Under the pieces are notes generated by a model that saw nothing but the letters and a program-made list of their open reading frames with translations, had not been told where the DNA came from and searched no databases. The translations under genes were made by a program, and so were the position numbers. A DNA stretch of 64,000 bases, from positions 66,922,400 to 66,986,399 of the forward strand of contig NC_044277.2 of the NCBI RefSeq assembly GCF_004027225.2, read 5' to 3'. Source of the DNA: Strigops habroptila (lineage: Eukaryota; Chordata; Aves; Psittaciformes; Psittacidae). Each line of letters begins with the position of its first letter. Position 1 is the first letter of the stretch. Below, one piece after another: positions 49,874 through 61,179 of the stretch.

Positions 49874-52800
49874 AAGTTCAGCTGTTTTGACAAACGTTTT
49901 GCTTCAAGAATATGGTTATGGTGGGGAAAGGGGATCTTAATTTCTTCCCCTCACATTATGGTGTTAGCTAGTGATAGAAGTACTTCTAGAAGTATTTAAT
50001 CTTTGACAGAAAGGGATCGTCTGATAACATTTCCAGCGTGATCATAATCTGAAAAATTGTCCGACACAGCAAAAAAGATGTGACCTTTTATATATACAAA
50101 ATATTGTTAGTGAGAAGTTTGTTTCAGAAACCAGATTTTTCTCTGTTACAACTGTCAGTTTCTTAGCATTTGTGTAATGTCAGTCGTCTTTCCCAGCTAT
50201 TTCAGTAAGCTGAGTGCTGGAAGCTTTCTAGGAAGAGAAAATAGTTTGAAGAACCTCTGGCTTCAATGTGACTTTCAGGAGCTGTTGAAAATGAGCAAAC
50301 TGAAGTGCAAGTGCTATCTTGAAGGATAGCCCTCAAAATGAACTCTCTCTCTTTTGCTTTCAGGATTTCCAAGGCATCTTACTGTTTACTGAAATCAAAA
50401 GTTACTTCTTAATTTAAGGCAGATACAGTTTTTAAGTAAAATCAAAATCTTCATCAGGCTGTTCAGAAAAGCTGGTTTTGGCAAGCTACAGGGCCAATGA
50501 ACGGTTTGGTTGCAAAGAAGGTAGGGCAATATTTAAAGAGTGCAAATTCCTCTTTCTTGCATATGCACTAACCTCATTAACAGGATAAGGCTGTCAAGAC
50601 TAGGGCAGCGCTAAATGACTTGTGGGAGCTACTAAATACAGATCCCGTGAAAAGTCCCAGGCCTGGGGAGCTCTCGCTGCAGAGAGCAGCTCTGGGCAGT
50701 GCTGCCTGCTTTCCTGCAGGAGTTTTGGGTCAGACTCCAAGTCTCAGTATGTATCTGGGAAGAAAGCTTTTCTCCCGGTTTTCCTTTCGTGAGTCTTACA
50801 AACTGGTACAAAAAGTTTGCAGTCTCCTAAGTCTGTCTGCATTGCAGAGCTGATACAGGTGAGATGGAGAATGAAGATGTTCTTTTGTTTCTGTGGTCTT
50901 GTACAACAAAGCGAAAGCACTCATTGGAAACAAACAGCCAGATACTTGTCTGATCCAGTGCAATCCAGCTGCAGTTTGTGGTGCTGAAAAAATGTCCCTG
51001 AAGGCAAAATATGAATTCAGTGCAGTTCCAGAGAGACAAGATGTGACCACTTTGTCTACTTCCCAGACTGTCACCTGCTTTGTTTGAGAAGTATGTTCTG
51101 TGAAATTCCAAACTTGGGTAACCTCTGCACAGATGGAGTACAAGTAAGCTCTTTGATAGACAAACCAGGGAGTGAGAGGCTGGGTGCAGGGCTGATGAGG
51201 AAATATGTGCTCTGGAGTATACTTCTGTTTCTGCCCTATATGGGGACATAACCTGCAGTGCTAATAAACTTGGAGTGGTTTCATCACTAAAGGATAGGTT
51301 ATAAGTGCAGAAACAGGCACCATAGTTAGAGCTAGGAGGCAAGCATGCAGCTTTGGTTTCAGAGCTAAATGAATTTATAGTGTTCTTCAAAGCAACTTTT
51401 GTGTCTCAAAAGCCCTTGTGAGGCTGTTGGTTCCTACGGCAGAAAGCAGTAGAATTGATGTTTGAGGTACCTAGGATTTATGATTTTCTTTTTGTAGTTC
51501 TGTGCTGGAGTAGGGAGAGAGTGAGTTTTCATATGGCCTGAATAAATGAATACAAACTTATTCATGCTAACAGGACTTCCTGGGTTTTTTTACATTCAAT
51601 TATTTTTCAAAGTGAATTGTTGGAATGAAGGATTTGTAGAAAATCTCTGATATGCTTATTGTTACCTGTTTGTATCTTCCCTCCTGAAGTCCTGGCAGTT
51701 TCATCACCACTTCCAATAAAGCTACCGCATTTACTATATAAGAAAATTTGTTTTAGATAAGTGGCTAGCAGAGGTTCCAGCTGTCTCTGTTCCCATTTGT
51801 TCCTCCTTTTAACATCTTTTGTTAAGGCTGTTATGATGGTGATAAATGGAAGTCAACTGTCTGTCCTCCCTAGATATCATTTGGACTATCACTCTTTAAT
51901 AAAGAGTCATACGGCTGGCTTGTAAATGAATAGGTTCTGAACTGTAGATTTGTTTCAGGTCAGAAAGGATCATTGTGAACACTTAATCTGTTCTCCTTCC
52001 CTGATCAGTCTCTAGAATTTCTTCCAAGAACATGTTTTAAGCCTGTCACTTTTTAGCATCAGCTCTCTCCTTGGGTCTCATTACTTTGTCTGCCTGTAAG
52101 TGTCTTTAATGAGAAGCAGTTACTTATTCAGGTTATACATGGACTCTTCACAGTGATAACAGGTATTTTATTGTATCTGATATTTTTATGGTTCCTGGTA
52201 TGTCCTGTCCTGATATTTGAGCAGGCATGTGATGAAAAGTCCTGGTACTATGAGGAAAAATACATGAAGGTATGTGAAATTCACATGCAAGCCACCTCTT
52301 AGTCTTACCTTTGATTGTCTAAATAGATAAAAGCAAAACTTATTTCCAGATGCTTTTCAGACTAAAATTATTCTTTGTAGCTTTTCTTATGACTTTGTGC
52401 ATAATGTGCAGACTAAGCTGGGCACAGCAATGTTATAATGGCTTGCTGAATGCTGTATGAAATGGCATTGCCCTTTATTTGATGTTCCCTTATTAAGCAT
52501 TCATGGCTCCTTTCTTGGTGTAGCGTTACACTAAGAGCTCATAGTCAGGTTTTTCTGTTGTTACACCAGAGTTCTTACAGTGCTGTTGAAATCCAGGGCA
52601 CTATCTTGGACCTAGTGTGTGTGAGTGAAACTTGTTCCTCTGTGTGTGACCTGTGATTTCACTGAATTCAGCTGGTGTGTTGATGCAGTTCTGCGTCCCC
52701 AAGTGATGCAAATCAGTATGTGCAACCAACAAGACCCATCATCTCCTGCTACTGTGAAGTTTTGTGAAGTTCGGCAGGGGGGATTTTACTAGTTCCCTCC

Positions 52801-53140
52801 CAGGAAAAACGGAGTGACTGTAAGCAAAACACTTCAGGATTGCATTGACAGTGCTTGGTGGCTGCTTTCCTCCTTTCCCTTCCTGATTTTTTTTTTTCCA
52901 CTTTAAATCTGCCTGTTGTGGACTATACACATCTATTTTAGGAATACTTATGCCTGTTTTTGTTGGACTGTCTCATAGGCTGTGTTTTGAGAGTACAGAT
53001 ATTTCATGATCAATAGGAGTTCAAAGAATTCTTGGCTTCTCGTTCCAATCCTGGTGCTGTAGGCAGATACCTGCCCTTTCAGCTGTTTGTGGGACTGTGC
53101 TGAAAGCCAGGTCAGGGATTGGATCCAGGGATGTTTCACT

Positions 53141-53178
53141 GTTTTTAAAAAAAAAAGAGGAAAAAAAAAAAGAAAAAA
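53141..53178 (+). repeat. A-rich tract
   Basis: Two runs of ten or more A separated by GAGG, ending AAGAAAAAAT. Minus-strand open frames across it are low complexity. Confidence 0.85.
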
Positions 53179-56100
53179 TATCTTTTGTGTCATTGAATGG
53201 CAGAAATTTGTTAAAGGTATGGCATAAGTCAGGGGCCAAGCAGTATGGAAAAACCTGATGGAGGGCACGGGGGGTCTTTAAAGTGAAAGTGCTTTAAAAG
53301 CCTTTGTGTTGTTTAGTTGGGCCTTGAGGGTATAAATCGCTTTTTAGGACTGGTTTGATTCATGTACCTTGTGTTCTTGTAGTTTGATCATGTGAGTGCC
53401 CCTCGTCTGCCCCATTGAAGTCAGACAGATTAGTATGAAGTGGAGAAGAAACGCTTAGTTGCTGCAGCAGTGTGGTTCAGTGACAGAAATTGTGGCAAGT
53501 AGCTCACGCTAGATCTGCCAAAGTCAGATATCATGCAGAAACATATTCTAAGGTTCCTTATTGTGCAATCAAATAAAAGTGTAGGCTTATGGAGGAAGAA
53601 GTTAGACTTGTTTATAAGACTTCATTTTCTTGAAATCATGATGAGTGGTATAAATTATGCTGCTGTTGTTTAATTTATTGCTGCCTAGACCCAGCCATCT
53701 CTAGTTTTTATTTTTGTAGTGTAACAGAGAGCCAGAATTGATAAGGACAACGAAGCTGATACGGAAATTAAAGATTCTAGGAATTTTAGAGAAGGTCACC
53801 TTTTTCTAGGTTCCACCTCTGGGGTTTCTAAATAGAACCAGGGCTGAAAAGATCTTCTTATGGCCATTACATGATATGAGTATCCTGTGAAGAAGTACTT
53901 ATACACTCTTTATTCCTTTAAGGCTGGCTGTAAGTGAGGTGAAAGTCTATGCTGTTGAATGGAAATGACGTTACACTGAGCAGAGTTTGGATTCCTAACC
54001 TGTCAGGGATCCATTAAATTCAAGTGGTTTAATTGTAAATCTTTATTTGTAGATATTCCAGAATTGAGTCTTACTGCTAGTACAAATCCAGTAATTCTTG
54101 ATTGTGAGTAAAATGGAAGAAACAATTTGAGTTGACACTTGTAATTCTCAGTTTTATTTATTTGTTTCCGAGCGAGAGGCTGTAGATGAATTTGACTTCA
54201 TGTTGCATTTTCCAAATTAACTTTACAAGGTTTAGTAATTAAATCACTTTTATGGAAAGAAACTTTGTTTAGGAACATGATCTAAACCAACATTTTTAAG
54301 AAGCAGGTGGAAGATTATTTATGTCTTGAAAGCGCAAATGGGCAGTTCTGAATAATGTTGAAAGAGTTTCAGTGGAAAATATGCTTTTAGCTCCAAATCC
54401 ACAAGTTACTACAGAAAGACAGGAAGACAGGTTTCAACTAGAATTACAAATATTTTAAACATTTGAATTAACATGCTTTTTTTTTTCTTTTTTTGAGAAA
54501 AACAGTTTTATGGTTTTGCTTCAGGATTTTCTTTCTTTTTACCAGCTAGCTGTGTTCTTCTGATGGCTTGTGGAATAAACCCAATTTTCAAAATGCTTGA
54601 GAAAACAGAGTTCCCAAGCCATCTGGTGCTTCTTTGTGTACATGCGTGCCTGCATCCATGTACAGTCAGGGATGTTGCACTGCAGCTGCAGGGTGAGTGA
54701 GATAACTTGGGTTCCTGGTCTGGGAAGCTAAAGGGTGAAGGCATGCTGACCAGAGAGGTGCTGGTTTTAGTGTTCGTGGGTGAAGGTTTCTAGTTTAAGA
54801 TTTGATTAATTTTTGCTTATTATTATTTACTTATTTTCAGCTGCAGGCATTTGCTGCTCCTCTTGTGATGCTCCCAAAGCATCTTTGGAGGTGTTATACT
54901 GTCTGGGTAGTAAGGTGACAACGTAATCCCCATCTGGACAGAAAGACTTGAAGCTTTGATAAACTGCTGCAAAAAGATTACTGGAGATTGTCTAAGACAT
55001 TATTGCTTTTAGCTGTCTTGCTTTGTGTCTAAAGTGGCAGAAGGCTGTGTGTGCGCCTGTATCTCAGCCTGGCTGTTGAATAACCAGATGTGAGACCATG
55101 AGATTCTGCAGTGCAGCAACCAAGACAAAAGTCTCTGTTTTGTGGTGTTGGAGGAAATGGTGATCTCTAGCAGAGTCATGGGAGCAGGTGCTTTGTAGAG
55201 AGTGCTGATCTATTCAAGACCTGCAGCAAGATTGCCAATTGGGCCTCCATCTTAGTAAGGAAAAGTCCACTTTTCTAGCATGCTTCACCAAGAGAGTCAC
55301 CAAATCCATTGCTCTTGTGTTACCATGAGCTCACTGTTTCAGTTCACAGGCACTCTGTGGCTGTAGTGTGACAGATGTCATGAGAGTGGTTTTCTGAGGA
55401 GCTGGGAGCAGCAGTTTCTTGCCCTATGAGGCTTCTTGGTATGATTCTGTATTGCTCTTTCTGCATCCACAGTATTCCTCTGTAGGGATTTTTGTCTGGA
55501 AAGCCCCCAGAAACTACTACAATTTTACTTCAGGAGCAACCTTTGAGTTTTATACTGGCCAAAATGGGATATGAAACCCTGTCTGCAAGAGAAATTGGAT
55601 TGATAAACTACAGAAACATAAGACATAGCCTCTTGACTATGCAAGATAGAGGAAATTAGTTTAGCTGTAATGCCTTTTTATTTGGACTTTGTTCTAGAAG
55701 CAGAATTTCACCCTGCACAAATACTGGAAGTTGACTAAAGATATTGCAGTGTTACAGCACAAAGTTCCTTTTGCTTTGACATTCCTTATTGGATTGAGGT
55801 GACTGTCTTCTGATAACCTTGTAGGGTGGAAAAGATGAGCTTTCCTTGTGGAACACCCAATATGCCTAAGTTAAAAACTTAAAACTTTTTACACAAAGCT
55901 GGCTGTGAATTTGGCTAAGAGCAGTGCTAAAGCACAGACAAAGCTGATAATATACTAAAATACAATTCTGTCTGTGCTACAACTAATCTAGACCGATTAT
56001 AGGTATTCTTAGTATATATTAGTGACTTGTGACACACTTGTAATCACAGAAAAACAAACATTCGTCATAAACTTTTCAAACTGGTAGATAAAATTTGATT

Positions 56101-58120
56101 TGGTATTCCCCAGCCCAAGTGCTTTAGGATAGCAGGGTGGAGTGGTGGGGGTAGAAGGGCAATTCCAAACTAGTGAAGTTAAGCCCTCTGGTCACTTTTG
56201 TTTAACATTTCTGCTGATTCTGAGAGGGGAAGGAAACAAAGTCCTCATGTGAATTTATGTAGAGTTTATGACTTCTCTAAACACATGAATTACTAGTTCA
56301 TTCTGTCAGAGTGCAATAAATAAGAATAGGTGAAGTTTAAATGCAATACTCTTCTGCATTATCTAAAATTCTTTAGTATATTTCATTTACAACTTTGCCA
56401 GCCTCAATGCAGTAGGTGTGTAGTTGGTAAATTGGCAGATTTCTGTCAAATTTGTTTCACTCTAACTGCTGTGTTCAGAGTGTGTAGTTCAGATAAACTA
56501 GTAGCAGGAGGGCTATCTGCACTTACGATAGAGATGACAAATCAGTCTACTGTGCTATTTTTGTGTTTAAAACTTTGTTTATATATACGTATATAAGCTT
56601 GTATGTGGTTTGTAACAACCATGTGTCTAAGGATAGAAAGGACTTAACTAAATCTCAATGTGCTTGGTTTTGGTCAAGCTGCATTGCCCCTAAAGAGTTG
56701 CTAAAAACCTGTAGCTGAGCTTCCTTTCCTCTAGAAAGAAAAGGAAAGCTTTCTCTTCTTACTGCTGACACTGCTCTTAAGCTTCTGCATTTAAATATGA
56801 AACTCTATTGCCTTTAGTTGGGCGTGTTAGGCGCCAAGTGTAAAAGCTTTACAGTACTTCCTGGATTGGGTAACAAGCCACAGAGTAGAAAACAGTAAAA
56901 TTAGTGTTGCTGACAGTATTTTAATTTACCAACTTTACATGCTTTCTCAAGGATGGTCTTAGTTTGAAACATGCCATTCCTGTAGTGCTGTGGAGATGAA
57001 TATGGTTAATTGAAACATGTTAAGGAAAGTGAGGAGAGGAAAAACCACCTCTTCTTTTCCTTTCTTATATTCCTTCTCTCCTTCTGTCTCTAAGCTGATC
57101 ATCCTTCAGATTCAACCTGGTATCTCATTCAAACTAGACCTTTTCCTTTTTTTGATACTTTCAGTATGAGGTTGTCACAGTAAGTTATGATCAAGATTTC
57201 GGCTATCATTTGAGTCTTAAGTTTGCTATCAACATGGCATGTGTAACTTGAATTGTAAGTGGATTTGTATGTGAGTAGCAGATTGAACAGAACTTAAAGA
57301 ATATGCTCGAAAGAAGGAATCCAGATCATGTTCTTTCTCAAAGATGCCATTTAAATAGAGCTGCTTTTCAGGCTCGTCTGCCTGAAAAGTATTTTTTTTC
57401 CTTGCTGGTAAAGATGGGGGAGGGATATCTACGTTTTATTTGTCTTGGTGTCATCTTTAGTTTGTTCTTTTTCCGCATGTTCCTGGGCAGTGTTTAAAAA
57501 GCTGTGGATGTTCCACTCTTTTGATATGCAAACCTCTGAGAATCTGCCAACCGATCACTGCAGCTTTCTCCAGATTTCATGCTGCTGACACAGGAGACAG
57601 CTATTTTACTGTGGTAATCCGTTCCCATCAGATTCAACTGCATTGGCCAATATATTCAAGACTGTACATTAATGTGGTGCTGTAACTGGATTTTTTTTGT
57701 CTTAGTACGCCTCTTAACAGAGCTAACCTGACTTCCCTAGTGATTGTCCTTCACACACCAGTTCTGTGCGCTTTGTGTTTCATTCTCTGAACTTGAAATA
57801 CATAATGTGCCAAGCTCATTGCATATTGCTTTCCAGCCTGGTGGACTAAATGTATACTTGCATAAGTACCATGGGGAATGAGTCAGTCAAATGGTAATTA
57901 CCTTCCCCCATCTCCAGAAACATACTCTTTTCTCTTGATGTTTTGGGTTGAACTTCACTTTTGTTCGGAAAATTTCAAGGCTAAAACTTGTATTTTTTTA
58001 TGAAATGAAGCATGTTGTTGATACTTGATGACAGGGTGTTGAAGAAGTGTTTACTACTCATGCCTTAACTTTATCTGGGACCTTGGTTTTGATGAATGTG
58101 GATCCTTCAAGAACTAAACT

Positions 58121-58160
58121 TGTGGAGGAAATTTCATTTCTGTAGAGGAAATTTCATTTC
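58121..58160 (+). repeat. 20-bp tandem duplication
   Basis: TGTGGAGGAAATTTCATTTC is followed immediately by the same 20 bases with a single change (G to A at the fourth base). Confidence 0.95.
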
Positions 58161-60553
58161 TGCAGAAGGCATACCTTATGACTATCATCTATAAAGTGTC
58201 TTTTAAGAACAAAGGCAGGAGAATGATGCTGCCAACCTCAGACTGCTAATGTAATTTTAGACAATAATTTAAGCGAAGTAGGACAATTGTATTTGTTTTG
58301 ATTAGATGAGGAGAAATGTTGTAAACTGGCTTCTGTGAAGACCTAGCAAATAAAGTATTACTCAGACAGTCAACTAGTAGAGATCTTTATGATGCTCCGG
58401 AGTTTGGTACTTTGGTGTACAATTTGTTCAACCTGGGAGAAAAGATTTGACAAGTTGTTCTGCTTCAGCCTTCTAGTGAATAAGACCATGTGTTGAAGCT
58501 CAGTAAAAAAATAACAGTCAAAAGGTGGGTTAAACTGAGTTTTACAACCTTAGTGATAATTTGGATTTAGCTAAATGGAATGTTAAGCATTAACACATGA
58601 AAAGATTAATGGCAAAATACTGAAATTAGAAAATGAACAGCTTATAGCAGTCCATTCAAAGTGCATTTTTCTAAACAAATATGAGCTCATATATTTGTCT
58701 TAAAGGCAGAGATTGCATTAACTCTACTGCAAGCCTGTGTAATTTATTGTAATTTGTTTATAATAGTAAGAAAGAATGTTACAAACCATGCAACTCAGCA
58801 TAGTCGTCATTCTTTTTGACACATTGAATTTGTATGGTGATGCAGCAGTCTTAACAAAAAAAGGTGTCTTCAATTTGCTGCATGCTTTTAGGAAAAAAAA
58901 GAAATCCACCTGAGATTGTCAAGCATTGACACCCTTAACAATTTGAAAGTGTTTGCTAACTTGCATAGAAATAGGTGCAAATGTGAGATTATGTGAATCA
59001 GGAAAGGCTTTTTTAAATACATAAACACTTGGTATTTTTGAATAAAATCTGCTACATTCCTCAGTGATCTTGTACTCACAGAATGCAGTAACTTGGTGTT
59101 TTTGCTCTAATAATGCTAAAGTACAGCTACCTGTTGTTCAATAAAACTTCATTATGTATGCTTTGTGACTATCAAATGATCTCTGTTTTGAATTACCATG
59201 ACTCATTTGGGGATGGGCTATGATGGCAAACCAAACACATGACACTGAACAGTTTTTGTTACTTACATTCACTTCCTGGAGCTGTTGTGCTCTTCCATGA
59301 ATTTTTAGTGACTGGTTCTTGACTTTCTATCTTGGTTGTATGTTGGTGCATTCCGCACTTGCTTTGGGCAAAGGAAATTACAGTACAGCTCTGGAACCTA
59401 AAGATAAAAACTGGTAATAAAAACTGGTTTCTAAATCAGTAGATAAATAAACTGGCACAAGTACTTAGCACAGTGTTGTGAAAACTGTCTGATGTAAAAC
59501 CAAACTTGAACTTGGGAAGATAAATGATGAGTTTATTTAGAAAAAGAGGAAAAAAAAATGTTGCCTCTGTTATTCCAATGTAGAGGATGTACTTGTTTAG
59601 TTTGAGGGGAGAATTGGAGCAAGAATGAAAAGGTTTGTGATCAAAACTAGATTTGCATTCCTGAAATAAAAAGATTGTTTGATAGGGGCAAACTTGACCG
59701 CTGTCATTAGGATAAACATCTCCCATGGTCAAGCAGTAGTCAGATAATTTCTGGTTGCCTTTATTACAGAGATTCTGTTATAGATAGCCGGAAGATCTTT
59801 TCTTTATATAAGTTGAACTGTCATACTTGCATTTTCTAGTGTTGGATTTTTTTCTTTTTTAAAAAATTTTATGTTAACATTAGTTTTTAAAATCAGGGTT
59901 GACAAAAGGTTTCTGGAAACTAATGAGCCTCTGCTGTGGAAGGTGTGGTGTAAAGGTTGGGAACCTTGTGTTTATTTAAAATGTCACATGAATAAAGGAG
60001 CTGTAAAAGTGAGAGGAAGGGCAAAGGCAGTAAGAATGTGACTTTGGTGGCTGACTGCAGCATGTGTGCACCTTTAAAGGCTCCAGACCACAAGCTTGCT
60101 TTGTTGGTAGTCATCATCTCAGTGAACTTCTGCCGGCGACATAGAATGAAGCAGAACTCCAGCTTCCTGACTAATTACGCTGAATGTTACACCTTGCTAA
60201 TAACAAATTCAAGCAAGGCACACACTTGTAACATACTTCAATTCTGATTCTTCCTCCTTCCTGTGGTAATCATGTTGTCTAATAATAAAGGTTTTCACAA
60301 GCACTTTGTACAATTTAGAAGTCCAGAAAAGCTAAAGTACAAATGATGATGTTATTTTGTTGAGAAACTGGGTTGACTGTGCCATCTTTCTTCTGAAATG
60401 AAGAATTCTGGCAGCCCAGAATGAGCAAGAAGTAAAGCAGGATGTAATATCTGAATAACATCATTACTTTAACAAATACAGTTCTAGAGTTGTTTGGAAA
60501 AGTAGAGGCAGCTTATCCAGAAAACACCAATCATTAAATGCTGTCATTTATAA

Positions 60554-60583
60554 TGTCCATTTAGCATGTGTCCATTTAGTATG
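60554..60583 (+). repeat. 15-bp tandem duplication
   Basis: TGTCCATTTAGCATG is followed by TGTCCATTTAGTATG, with one difference. Confidence 0.95.
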
Positions 60584-61141
60584 AGTGCCAATTTTCAGAT
60601 AAAAGAAGTTGATGGGAACAGATTCAGGTCAACAGAGTTGGTTTTATTCCTGATGTTTAAGGGATTATGTTCTTTTAGTTCATGTTGTTAGAAGCTTTTT
60701 GCCAGGAAAATGCCTCAAAGATGAAACAAATCAACAATAAGAACTCTATTCAGTAGCTAAAACATCCTTCTTAGTGGCAGTATTTATGTATTGAAGTTGA
60801 ATGCTTGTCTACTTTGCACAGGTCTTCCAAAGTAATTATCATGTATATACTGTTATATAGTAATTAAAACATTGGCAATTTAAAAGGCTGTAAACCCTAA
60901 AAATGCCAGGCTTGAGGGAAACCGTGTGTATGTATGGTTGCTGAAGCAATTTGTCATGTCAATTGGGAATGAAGCCCCTATTGAAAGCAAATGAACTAGG
61001 AAAGAACTGATCCAGCTATATTGTAAATGAGCCTTAGAAATGAGTATAAAGCTAGTGTTCATTCATACTGAAAATCTAAGATTGCTGCTTGTGACACTGG
61101 AAGGATGTTTAACTGTTGCATGATGATTTTATTTTCTGAAA

Positions 61142-61179
61142 GGGTGTGAGGTAAGGAGGTAGGAGGCGGGGGGGGGAGA
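61142..61179 (+). repeat. G-rich tract in intron 1
   Basis: G-rich stretch with multiple GG/GGG runs ending in nine consecutive G (61168-61176). It could form a G-quadruplex, but the runs are uneven. Confidence 0.7.

Noticed and set aside
50827..51390. 187-codon minus-strand open frame in intron 1, with a 115-codon frame overlapping it
   Set aside because: Two overlapping minus-strand frames of equal plausibility and no recognisable protein point to chance.
57174..57188. Tiny exon-like segment between a CAG and a GTAAGT-like site in intron 1
   Set aside because: Too short, and does not encode the expected next EPB41L4B residues.
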